This document shows, piece after piece, positions 4,314 through 10,856 of a stretch of DNA of 25,812 nt; the stretch's first letter is position 1, and every line of letters begins with the position of its first letter. The DNA lies in IMG/VR virus record IMGVR_UViG_3300042890_001976, positions 1 through 25,812 of that record. One strand, written 5' to 3'. The notes below the pieces were generated by a model. That model was not told the origin of the DNA and searched no databases. It was given only the letters and a program-made list of their open reading frames with translations. This DNA is from a virus. The position numbers were made by a program, and so were the translations under genes.

Positions 4314-7115
4314 ATGGTTGCTATATCACAGACTGGTAGCGTCAGAGACTTCCCGGCGTATCTGCACTTCACGCCACGACCAGACCAGCCAGAACGATTC
4401 GACGAGCAGACGGCGTTCTATGAGTCGAAATCAGACGGCGTTAGCTGGTTAATTGGCGGGAACGGCTGCACAGGCAGTGAGCAGGAATTGTGGGACCATG
4501 ATCGTCAGGAATGGCGGCGTTGCGTCGACATCACCGAGCCGTTCACAACCATCGGCATTGGTCCTGATGGCTACCCGCGACTTCAGTTGTCATCACCAGT
4601 CTACTGCAAAGGGCGTGACAGTTTGTTTACTGTCACCTTCACGTCTGGCAATTCTATTGTTTGCACGTCTTCGCACCGCGTGCTAACGGCGACAGGATGG
4701 GCTGAAGTTGGGAAGCTAGTTCCCGGATCGCAGGTGTTATCTGTCGCTCAGGACGTTTTCCCTGAAGGCGGCGGCACTCAGCACGACGGCACCAACTACC
4801 CACAAAGGAATTGGGAAGGCCAGTCAACTGCGATATTTCATTTGGCGACAAGCGATAGCCATTCACAAGATGCCGGAGAATCGGCCCAGCAGCAGCAAGG
4901 ATTGATTCAGTTCGATCCTTGCGAATCTTCATCATGTGAGCGATGCGATCAGGCGAAGCGTGTTCCTGCTTCATGTGATCGGAAGCACTGCTGTAGAGTT
5001 TCAGATTCTCAAAGCGATTGTCGGACTTGTCCAGATTCCTGTGGTGCACCTCCTCATCAGGAAGTAGATACCTGCCTATGTGGGATTCCATCACAAGCCG
5101 ATGCTCAGGTACATAGCCACCAACTGACGCGGGATGCTCAGGATTCCGAACAAGAATGTAGCCACCTGAATCAGTTATCCGGCCACCTTTCCATTGCGAG
5201 TGATCAGGACCAGACTTCCCGCGAATATCAACCCCGTGCTTCACAAGAATATTCCAAACAGTCTTGCTTGTGCATCCAACACGCTCTGCAACAAGCGGCG
5301 TTGAACGCAGTTCAGCATACAGTCCTACGATATCCTGATCAGAGAACTGATCTTTCCACGCTTTCTGTGGCCCAACAGGGCGATGCAGGCTTGCAGCTTT
5401 TAACTGCCTGTGAATCACCGACTGGCTACAGCCAAAGTGTTTCGCCATGTCAGCCGTCGACACTCCAGCAAGCCACATATCCGCAAGCTGCACGCGATCA
5501 ATTTGAATCCTCTGCATTGTCGTCTCTTTCTGTCGATACGATTGAAAGTATAGAATTCCTCAGAATAGATGAATTCTATGACATTACGTGTTATCCGGAT
5601 AGAAACTACCTCACTAAAGGGGGAGTTATTTCGCATAATTCCGGGACAACCACTACGCTTCTGGCTAAGGTTGCTCGGTTCGTCTACGAGACGCCACCGC
5701 CCCGCAAGGATACGCCGTTCTGGGTTATCGCTAAGTCTTATGATCAGGTGACAAAGACCTGCTGGAAGGAGAAGCTATACGGGCAAGGGCACATCCTTGA
5801 TAAAGACGTCGATTGGGCACGAGTAGGCTGGTACAAGTCAAAACAACGTCTACCCTACTCTGTCCCGCTCAAGGCTGACGCAAAGGGCAATAATTGGATG
5901 CTGGAGTTCAGATCCTACGAACAAGGGATCGGGGCGATGATGGCTCAGGCTATCGGTGGTTTCGCGTTCGTAGAACAGTTCCCGTGGGGCGTATTCGAAG
6001 AAGTCTTGCGAGGATGCCGAGAGTACAACTTTCCGGGGTCTAAGCTGGTCGAGTACACGCCAGTCGATCCAGACTTGTCGATCGACATTGAAGAGATGCT
6101 GGAGAACGGGCCGGAGCCTGAATCAGGCAAACAACCGGGTCTGCGATACCTCCCAAAGAACTGGAAGATCTATCGTGCGAACACTATGTGTGCGATGGAA
6201 GCCGGGCACGTTGATAAAAAATGGTTTGAAGAATTCTTCGGCATGGTTCCGGAGGATATGCTCGACGTGAGAATGAAGGGGCTGTTTGCCTCATTCGAGG
6301 GCGTTATCTACAAGGGATTCAATACCGCCACTCATTGCATGGGTGACGAAATGTGGGCACGGATTAAGCACTGTTACCACAGACGCGGAATAGACTGGGG
6401 TGCAGGCCCAGAGAATGATTTTGTCTGTTTGTGGGGAGCACGCAACAGCATAGGGCAGTGGTTCATCTACGATGAGATTGCCTGCCACGATCAGACAAAG
6501 ACGACCGTTGACCACCTGAGCGACGTCTACGAGCAGTGGGAATGGCCAAGCGACGACAAAATGTATGGCCCGTCGTACTGTGACCCATCTTCACCCGACA
6601 ACCTGCGTATCGGAATGAAGCTCAATCTCTACAACCCAAAGGTTGAGAACCTGTCGATGATGAGAGGAAGGAACTCGGTTATTGAGGGTATTGAGCACAT
6701 TCAATATCTGCTGAAACCTCAGATTCCCGTTCCTGTTGTTGACGCAAAGGGAATGCCTGTACTTGATCCTGAGACCGGCAAAGTGAAAATAAAACTGGAG
6801 CCAAAACTGTTCATTCATCGCACGAACTGCCCGAAGTTGGTTCAGCAGATGAAGACCTATAGATGGCTCAGAGGAACAAACAAAAACGCACGAACAGCAT
6901 TAAATCCGCGCGACGCTGCGCCCGAACCCCTCAAAAAGGCCGACCATTGCACGGACGCACTTCGGTATCTCTGTTTTTCTGACGATTTCATGACAGGTTC
7001 AACAATTTCCTCAGCTAAAGCCCATTCAGCTATTACTACCCAGTTAAGCGGTGAGTATCTTCCAGACTCAGGCCGACTGAAAGGCTTTACGACACGACAC
7101 CGAGAGAGAGGCTAG
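4314..7115 (+). CDS. terL: Terminase large subunit precursor, interrupted by an intein
   Basis: The packaging motor ATPase and nuclease, encoded as a 933-residue precursor. Residues 1-51 and 443-933 form the terminase; residues 52-442 are an intein, and splicing would give a protein of about 542 residues, a normal length. The insertion splits the Walker A loop: GGNG before, SGTTTT after. The spliced loop has Thr where the usual Lys would be. The nuclease domain shows the RRGIDWGAG Asp (D694 in the precursor), YCDPSSPDN, and DHCTDALRY near 877-885. AAAGGA precedes the ATG by about eight bases. No small terminase is recognised next to it. Confidence 0.92.
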   Translation: MVAISQTGSVRDFPAYLHFTPRPDQPERFDEQTAFYESKSDGVSWLIGGNGCTGSEQELWDHDRQEWRRCVDITEPFTTIGIGPDGYPRLQLSSPVYCKGRDSLFTVTFTSGNSIVCTSSHRVLTATGWAEVGKLVPGSQVLSVAQDVFPEGGGTQHDGTNYPQRNWEGQSTAIFHLATSDSHSQDAGESAQQQQGLIQFDPCESSSCERCDQAKRVPASCDRKHCCRVSDSQSDCRTCPDSCGAPPHQEVDTCLCGIPSQADAQVHSHQLTRDAQDSEQECSHLNQLSGHLSIASDQDQTSREYQPRASQEYSKQSCLCIQHALQQAALNAVQHTVLRYPDQRTDLSTLSVAQQGDAGLQLLTACESPTGYSQSVSPCQPSTLQQATYPQAARDQFESSALSSLSVDTIESIEFLRIDEFYDITCYPDRNYLTKGGVISHNSGTTTTLLAKVARFVYETPPPRKDTPFWVIAKSYDQVTKTCWKEKLYGQGHILDKDVDWARVGWYKSKQRLPYSVPLKADAKGNNWMLEFRSYEQGIGAMMAQAIGGFAFVEQFPWGVFEEVLRGCREYNFPGSKLVEYTPVDPDLSIDIEEMLENGPEPESGKQPGLRYLPKNWKIYRANTMCAMEAGHVDKKWFEEFFGMVPEDMLDVRMKGLFASFEGVIYKGFNTATHCMGDEMWARIKHCYHRRGIDWGAGPENDFVCLWGARNSIGQWFIYDEIACHDQTKTTVDHLSDVYEQWEWPSDDKMYGPSYCDPSSPDNLRIGMKLNLYNPKVENLSMMRGRNSVIEGIEHIQYLLKPQIPVPVVDAKGMPVLDPETGKVKIKLEPKLFIHRTNCPKLVQQMKTYRWLRGTNKNARTALNPRDAAPEPLKKADHCTDALRYLCFSDDFMTGSTISSAKAHSAITTQLSGEYLPDSGRLKGFTTRHRERG
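4654..5517 (-). CDS. Antisense HNH homing endonuclease inside the intein
   Basis: A 287-residue protein on the strand opposite to the terminase. Two helix-turn-helix-like segments (about residues 8-45 and 59-97) precede an HNH core at about 105-185: GYVPEHRLVMESHIGRYLLP, DEEVHHRNLDKSDNRFEN and SSASDHMKQEH, with H139, H158/H159, N167, N171 and H181 as typical positions of the phage HNH homing family. A third helix-turn-helix-like segment lies near 206-246. The ATG at 5517 has AAAGAG six bases upstream on its strand. The last about 28 codons run antisense to intein block B. Expected role: cutting intein-less terminase genes so the element is copied in by repair. Confidence 0.9.
   Translation of the reverse strand: MQRIQIDRVQLADMWLAGVSTADMAKHFGCSQSVIHRQLKAASLHRPVGPQKAWKDQFSDQDIVGLYAELRSTPLVAERVGCTSKTVWNILVKHGVDIRGKSGPDHSQWKGGRITDSGGYILVRNPEHPASVGGYVPEHRLVMESHIGRYLLPDEEVHHRNLDKSDNRFENLKLYSSASDHMKQEHASPDRIAHMMKIRKDRTESILAAAGPILRHLVNGYRLSPNEISQLTGLPNSFVGSWCRRAECRRLQGKRPERQITPAIRELASQLQPILSPLARGAKTCKQ
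5547..5579 (-). promoter_or_regulatory. Dyad and -10-like box upstream of the antisense HNH gene
   Basis: A perfect 9-bp inverted repeat, ATAGAATTC (5550-5558) and GAATTCTAT (5571-5579) with a 12-base spacer, lies 30-60 bases upstream of the HNH start. The minus strand carries TATACT at 5552-5547, a good -10 match, but no convincing -35 was found. The site could be a promoter and operator for the endonuclease. It also encodes the intein residues IEFLRIDEFY, so the dyad may be partly a codon coincidence. Confidence 0.35.
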
Positions 7116-7118
7116 TTT

Positions 7119-7667
7119 ATGGTTCCTTTGAACTGGATTGCATCACCAATCCTTGCCCAGCGTAACATCGAGATCCACAGCATCGACACGGCTTTTGACG
7201 AGGTCAAAGTTGCGACCGTCTACACAGTGACAGAAGCAACTGGTAAAATCGGGACATTCAGTATCCCGACAATGACACTTGCCAAAGCAGTTGCTGACGG
7301 TGACGCCACCCACAAAGCACTGCTTGAACGGCACTTCGCAGTGATGGAGTTCTCCGATGGCCAACCCGCTATTCCCAAAGTTCAACCAGAGCCAGCAGGA
7401 CCAGAAACAGATTCAGGACAGCCTGAAGAAGATCAAAACCCTGTCAACAAAGACGGAGCCACAGAACCGAGTAGCGTTGATGCAGGAGATCCACCGAGTA
7501 CGCCAGAGGTTGCGGGGGAAGAATCAGACGCTGGACCGGCAATTGAGCCAGTTAGCGAACGACGCCCAAAAGAACGTCGTAAGCGTACACAGCGGAGCAA
7601 GGGAAGCAGTCCGGGGGATTCTGGACCTGCTCCAGACAGCGAACAGCCCGTCGACGTCCAAAGCTAG
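7119..7667 (+). CDS. Hypothetical protein after terminase, acidic Pro-rich tail
   Basis: A 182-residue protein, unrecognised. The first about 85 residues look folded, with alternating strands (NIEIHSIDTAFDEVKVATVY, KIGTFSIPTMTL) and a helix. From about residue 85 on it is a low-complexity Pro/Glu/Ser tail ending in a basic patch. The N-terminal part is the only credible coding in 7119-7356. The tail is overlapped over about 310 bases by the next gene in another frame. Purine-rich GAGAGAGAGG precedes the ATG. It sits between terminase and head protease, where minor head or accessory packaging proteins are common. Confidence 0.6.
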   Translation: MVPLNWIASPILAQRNIEIHSIDTAFDEVKVATVYTVTEATGKIGTFSIPTMTLAKAVADGDATHKALLERHFAVMEFSDGQPAIPKVQPEPAGPETDSGQPEEDQNPVNKDGATEPSSVDAGDPPSTPEVAGEESDAGPAIEPVSERRPKERRKRTQRSKGSSPGDSGPAPDSEQPVDVQS

Positions 7668-8424
7668 GTCTGCACTAGCAAGCACGCTCAAGGCTGGATT
7701 GCGTGACATCAGTGGTGATGTTGGCAGGACGGTTGATCTGATCGAACAATTGACGCCTGAGATGTTCGGTGGCAGCAAAACGCCGGAGCAGGCTGGAGGA
7801 CGGCGGGTAGAGTCAGAACCGACAACCCGCCGTATCGTTCCGTCTGAGCCTCAGACGTGGAACGGGATGCGGCTTGTCTCGAATGATACTGTCGAGATCC
7901 GGACTGCCAATTTCAGAGGCCGATACAAGACAGACGATCCGGCAGTTACGGGCGTCATGGTCCCTGTGACATCCAGCAACGTCCACAGTATCGGGTTTCA
8001 GTTCAACCTGAAAGCCCCAGCCAAGTCGACGCTGCTGGTTCGATATCTTCAGGGCGACAAGCATTCCAAGACGATGGGGCCGCTATACGGCTACGCTGAC
8101 GTGCACCCGAAGTTGTTCGAACAGTTCCTGCGGGCATCCAGTAAGGGCGGGTTTGTTTGGGACGAATTGCGAATCCGGGGCACGATTGCCGGGCATCAGT
8201 ATCGCTACACGCTACTCCAGTCTGTTGGCGGAAACGTGCCACGCCGGGCAATCCTCGTGAACGGAATCCAGATCCTGAAAAAGCGAGTACGTCAAGCAAA
8301 AGATGGCCGCGTCGGGGTTTCTAAGTTGCAAACGGAGGTCAAAGGACCGTATCGTCCTACCAGCAACAGGCCGAATCGTGGCAATCCAGACCGGGGATCT
8401 CAGAGACCAAACCGAGGCAGGTAA
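7357..8424 (+). CDS. KTSC-domain-like head-region protein
   Basis: A 355-residue protein. Residues 1-75 are Gln/Lys-rich and probably helical or coiled coil. Residues about 203-275 resemble the KTSC domain: TSSNVHSIGFQ, LLVRYLQGD, LYGYADVHPKLFEQFLRASSKGGFVW, then LRIRG. KTSC domains occur in phage and nucleic-acid-associated proteins, function unclear. The C-terminus is an Arg/Pro/Asn-rich tail (SNRPNRGNPDRGSQRPNRGR). The ATG at 7357 has GGAG seven bases upstream, which supports this start although it lies inside the previous gene; ATG 7480 is an alternative. Its stop overlaps the next start (TAATG). Confidence 0.7.
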   Translation: MANPLFPKFNQSQQDQKQIQDSLKKIKTLSTKTEPQNRVALMQEIHRVRQRLRGKNQTLDRQLSQLANDAQKNVVSVHSGAREAVRGILDLLQTANSPSTSKARSALASTLKAGLRDISGDVGRTVDLIEQLTPEMFGGSKTPEQAGGRRVESEPTTRRIVPSEPQTWNGMRLVSNDTVEIRTANFRGRYKTDDPAVTGVMVPVTSSNVHSIGFQFNLKAPAKSTLLVRYLQGDKHSKTMGPLYGYADVHPKLFEQFLRASSKGGFVWDELRIRGTIAGHQYRYTLLQSVGGNVPRRAILVNGIQILKKRVRQAKDGRVGVSKLQTEVKGPYRPTSNRPNRGNPDRGSQRPNRGR

Positions 8425-8693
8425 TGGCGACAGGACCGAAAGGCGAAAAGCACTTGTGCGGAGCATGTGGGCAATGGCACGCCCCGCATCGTCCGGACAA
8501 CTGCATCCAAGTCCCTATCTGTCACGCCTGTTGGAAGCTCCTGCCAATCAATACCCGTGTCTGGGCGTTATCACTCGCCAGCATGACCAGTACAGTGTCT
8601 GCATTGGACAACTCGATCCATGAACTGCTTGATGGTGTTGTCGAAGCTATTGCAGCCAGCAAGAAATCTGGAAGCGGCTACGAAGACAACTAA
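8424..8693 (+). CDS. Small zinc-binding-like protein
   Basis: An 89-residue protein with two Cys pairs, LCGACGQWH (about 11-19) and ICHACW (about 32-37), spaced as a treble-clef or rubredoxin-like zinc site. A helical C-terminal half follows (TSTVSALDNSIHELLDGVVEAIAAS). The start overlaps the upstream stop. No function assigned. Position suggests an accessory head-morphogenesis or early structural-operon protein. Confidence 0.6.
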   Translation: MATGPKGEKHLCGACGQWHAPHRPDNCIQVPICHACWKLLPINTRVWALSLASMTSTVSALDNSIHELLDGVVEAIAASKKSGSGYEDN

Positions 8694-8729
8694 TTCTGAT
8701 GATGGCATTGATTCTGACCGTGTGAGTCA

Positions 8730-8758
8730 TTGACAGGATTTGCCGCATACTTGACAAT
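8730..8758 (+). promoter_or_regulatory. Possible sigma70-type promoter for the head operon
   Basis: TTGACA at 8730-8735 is a perfect -35 hexamer. After 17 bases comes GACAAT at 8753-8758, matching four of six -10 positions. A second TTGACA overlaps at 8751. It sits in the 117-base gap before the protease-scaffold gene and would drive head genes. The -10 is imperfect. Confidence 0.35.
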
Positions 8759-8768
8759 TCCAATAACT

Positions 8769-8790
8769 GCCCAATGGATTGGGTGGTTTT
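8769..8790 (+). terminator. Hairpin with T-run in the head operon leader
   Basis: CCCAA-TGGA-TTGGG forms a short stem at 8770-8783 and is followed after three bases by TTTT. It lies about 20 bases before the protease-scaffold start. It may be a weak terminator or attenuator for upstream transcription, or a leader RNA hairpin. The stem is short. Confidence 0.3.
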
Positions 8791-8810
8791 GATATTCAAG
8801 GCAGGACGCT

Positions 8811-10361
8811 ATGAATAACCTAGTACCCAAGGACGGGGAAAGCCAGCCGGATTTTGCGATCCGGTTTCATCAGTCGCTAATGACTGAGATCCCGAACACT
8901 GCTGAACGGAATCAGAAGTGCTTCGAGGCATGGCGTTCTCATGTTGGCGATGAACCAGAAGTTGCTGAAGCTCGACGATATCACAAATCGTCTGAGTTTC
9001 TGGAACGGCGTGACATCCCTGTCTTTGAAGAACATGAGATTCCAGCCCGCAAGTCTCGCGATGGCCGCACAATTCCAGCAGTGAAATACGACCGCAAGGT
9101 ATTGGCTTCTATCTGTCGGAACATGAACGAGCAGATCGCAGACGTAGGTAAGTTCTGCCCAATTACAAACGGACACACATCAGACAACCGGACTGATCCG
9201 GAACCTGAAGTGCTTGGATACACCGGAGCTTATCGCCTCGGAATGATCGGCAACACGAAGCCACGTTATGCAATCTTTGCTGATGAGTACCACCGCAAGG
9301 ATCGTGACGAACTGCTGAGGGGACGACGCGGGCGATCGGTTGAGGTTCTGCCTCTGCCTGATGTTCACAAGCGATCGTTCTACCCGATTGCCGCACTTGG
9401 GGCCGATGAACCAAGACTGAATCTTCCTCCTGCCAGATACTTCAATCGTCCATCCGAACACGGAGAAGACGTTGAGGTCGAGAGATACATGATGGTCGCA
9501 CCGGGTGGAAACGGGACGTTTGTGCCGGGTGACGATCGAGACAAGTACGGCAACGAAGAAGAACTGCCGTCCGGCCTGATTAAGTCGATCATGGAAGCAT
9601 TCATGAACTCGGCAATGGGCCAGTATATCGTTCAGAAGATGGAGGAAGACGGGCAGGCAGGATCTCCAAACCCGCTTGTCCATCAGGCACCACAGATGGC
9701 CGACATGCCAGCAGAAGATGGCAATCAGCCTGGCCAACCGGGAATGCCGGGACAAGACCCAACAGGACAACCCCAGCCGGGCGGACTACCGCAAGACGCT
9801 GGTTCTAATATGGGTGCAGGTGCACCAGATTCAATGATGCCGCCCAAGCCGGATGCTGGCGGTCCACCGAACAAACCGCCATTTGATAAAGGATCAAACC
9901 CAATGGCCGACGAGAAAGAACAGTACTCCAAGTCAGCAGGGCTGCAGGCTCTGGAAGCACGACTCAACGCACTCGAAGCAGAGAACGCGAGCATGAAGGC
10001 TCAGCTTCTCGGATCTCAGCGATACGGCAAGTTGTCGAAGCTGAAGTCTGAAGGCTTCGAGTTCAACATGGAACGCTACATGAAGAAGGCTGAAGTTCAG
10101 ACGGAAGACGAGTTCACCGCTGATCTTCAGGACATTGAAAAGTACGCTCGAAAAAGCCCGTCTGCTGTTGCTGATTTCTCAGCGATCGCAGGTGTCGGCA
10201 AGCAGGGCGAACTGCCTGAAACCGGCAACGGCGTTGACGAACTGACCGCCGCTGACGTTGACGGCGTTATGAAATACGCACGCAAGCATGACGTTGACTA
10301 CGTCACTGCCCGTGAACGGTACTGTGCAGACAAGAAAAGCGGCAAGAACACCGCTGGCTAG
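8811..10361 (+). CDS. Head maturation protease and scaffold (Mu gpI-like)
   Basis: A 516-residue protein with the order expected of a fused head protease and scaffold. Residues about 65-215 resemble phage head proteases of the Mu gpI group: ICRNMNEQIADVGKFCPITNGHTSDN (candidate catalytic His), PEVLGYTGAYRLG, GRRGRSVEVLPL (candidate Ser) and YPIAALGADEP. A Gly/Pro/Gln-rich linker spans about 280-363, and a coiled coil (LQALEARLNALEAENASMKAQLL) follows at about 375-400. Placement immediately before decoration and major capsid genes supports the call. Catalytic residues are proposed by pattern only. Confidence 0.7.
   Translation: MNNLVPKDGESQPDFAIRFHQSLMTEIPNTAERNQKCFEAWRSHVGDEPEVAEARRYHKSSEFLERRDIPVFEEHEIPARKSRDGRTIPAVKYDRKVLASICRNMNEQIADVGKFCPITNGHTSDNRTDPEPEVLGYTGAYRLGMIGNTKPRYAIFADEYHRKDRDELLRGRRGRSVEVLPLPDVHKRSFYPIAALGADEPRLNLPPARYFNRPSEHGEDVEVERYMMVAPGGNGTFVPGDDRDKYGNEEELPSGLIKSIMEAFMNSAMGQYIVQKMEEDGQAGSPNPLVHQAPQMADMPAEDGNQPGQPGMPGQDPTGQPQPGGLPQDAGSNMGAGAPDSMMPPKPDAGGPPNKPPFDKGSNPMADEKEQYSKSAGLQALEARLNALEAENASMKAQLLGSQRYGKLSKLKSEGFEFNMERYMKKAEVQTEDEFTADLQDIEKYARKSPSAVADFSAIAGVGKQGELPETGNGVDELTAADVDGVMKYARKHDVDYVTARERYCADKKSGKNTAG
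9903..10361 (+). CDS. Possible nested scaffold protein from internal start
   Basis: ATG 9903 (residue 365 of the protease gene, same frame) is preceded by AAAGGA at 9888-9893 with a nine-base gap. It follows the low-complexity linker and directly precedes the coiled coil, giving a 152-residue scaffold-like product. Nested in-frame scaffolds are known in Mu (I/Z) and lambda (C/Nu3). Inference from position and ribosome-binding site. Confidence 0.45.
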   Translation: MADEKEQYSKSAGLQALEARLNALEAENASMKAQLLGSQRYGKLSKLKSEGFEFNMERYMKKAEVQTEDEFTADLQDIEKYARKSPSAVADFSAIAGVGKQGELPETGNGVDELTAADVDGVMKYARKHDVDYVTARERYCADKKSGKNTAG

Positions 10362-10364
10362 TTC

Positions 10365-10381
10365 TGTCTCACGGTGAGACA
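10365..10381. repeat. 17-bp near-palindrome TGTCTCACGGTGAGACA, copy 1
   Basis: A perfect inverted repeat around a central base, four bases after the protease-scaffold stop. The identical 17-mer occurs in reverse orientation at 25236-25252 inside the portal gene. In RNA it would form a 7-bp stem with a one-base loop, more realistically 6 bp with three. No T-run follows, so a simple terminator is unlikely. Confidence 0.6.
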
Positions 10382-10411
10382 AAGAGCGTCTGTACACCAA
10401 TTGAATACACC

Positions 10412-10427
10412 AGTGAAAGGATTCACT
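10412..10427 (+). promoter_or_regulatory. Hairpin presenting the AGGA ribosome-binding site (decoration gene)
   Basis: AGTGAA-AGGA-TTCACT forms a 6-bp stem with the Shine-Dalgarno AGGA exactly in the tetraloop, seven bases before ATG 10429. The same design occurs at 10857 and 17602 with different stem bases. Confidence 0.55.
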
Positions 10428-10428
10428 C

Positions 10429-10824
10429 ATGTTCAAGGCATCTGCCAACATCGGCCCATCTCGCTTTGTTAAGCGGTCTGGCACCAACACTGTCGCAACC
10501 TGCGGAGCAGGCGAGCGAATGATTGGTGTCTCTGGCGAGGCAAGCGGTTACGCCCCTCTGCCATCACAAACTGAATACGCCGCAGCGTCCGGCGATCCTG
10601 TGACCATCTACATGGTTGGTGACGGGCTACAGGAAGACCGCCCGGTTCTTCTGATCATCGGATCTGGTGGCTGCACTCAGGGCGACCTGCTCAAGTCTGA
10701 CGCATCTGGTGGTGGCGTTGTAGCCAGCACAGATAAGGACTGCTACGGAGCACTTGCATTGGAATCAGGTTCCGCTGGCGAAGCAGTTCGCGTGCGACTC
10801 CTGTTCGGATACCTCGGAGCCTAA
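10429..10824 (+). CDS. Head decoration protein (probable)
   Basis: A 131-residue protein rich in small residues and beta-strand patterns (DPVTIYMVGDGLQ, RPVLLIIGSGG, AGEAVRVRLLFGYLGA), with a GDLLKSDASGGGVVAS segment. That layout recalls capsid decoration or stabilisation proteins of the DUF2190 type (surface proteins with DxLxxxxxG pattern), which normally sit between scaffold and major capsid genes exactly as here. Family membership is from memory and not certain. A ribosome-binding hairpin precedes it and a weak terminator-like hairpin follows, so it may be expressed at its own level relative to the capsid protein. Confidence 0.6.
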   Translation: MFKASANIGPSRFVKRSGTNTVATCGAGERMIGVSGEASGYAPLPSQTEYAAASGDPVTIYMVGDGLQEDRPVLLIIGSGGCTQGDLLKSDASGGGVVASTDKDCYGALALESGSAGEAVRVRLLFGYLGA

Positions 10825-10828
10825 TCTG

Positions 10829-10847
10829 CCCAGTTGAATGGGTTTTT
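10829..10847 (+). terminator. Weak terminator-like hairpin between decoration and capsid genes
   Basis: CCCA-GTTGAA-TGGG followed directly by TTTTT. The stem is only 4 bp, so it could at most attenuate transcription from decoration to capsid gene. It resembles the CCCAA...TTGGG element at 8770. Confidence 0.3.
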
Positions 10848-10856
10848 CTGAAACAA

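Larger units (their letters stand above)
4467..5639 (+). mobile_element. Intein in the terminase Walker A loop
   Basis: A 391-residue protein-splicing element. It begins with Cys (precursor residue 52, block A CTGSEQELWD), has block B with the TxxH motif (CTSSHRVLTATGW, T118-H121), and ends with block F (EFYDITCYPDRNYL) and block G (GGVISHN), followed by Ser as +1 residue. All residues needed for class 1 splicing are present. Splicing blocks account for about 130 residues. The about 260 residues between them on the plus strand are Gln/Ser/Cys-rich with no LAGLIDADG or sense HNH motif, because that DNA encodes an HNH endonuclease on the other strand. Confidence 0.93.

Noticed and set aside
4740-5517. 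Sense-strand middle of the intein as a conventional endonuclease domain
   Set aside because: No LAGLIDADG, HNH, GIY-YIG or VSR motif; composition is that expected from the complement of a coding strand.
9180-9770. 196-codon minus-strand frame opposite the protease gene
   Set aside because: No motif, odd composition (Cys, Arg, Leu rich); shadow of the protease-scaffold gene.
10365-10381. Palindrome as a true parS site
   Set aside because: Core and centre spacing differ from the parS consensus and no ParA or ParB gene is in the window.
10365-10381. Palindrome as a rho-independent terminator
   Set aside because: No T-run follows and the loop would be too small.
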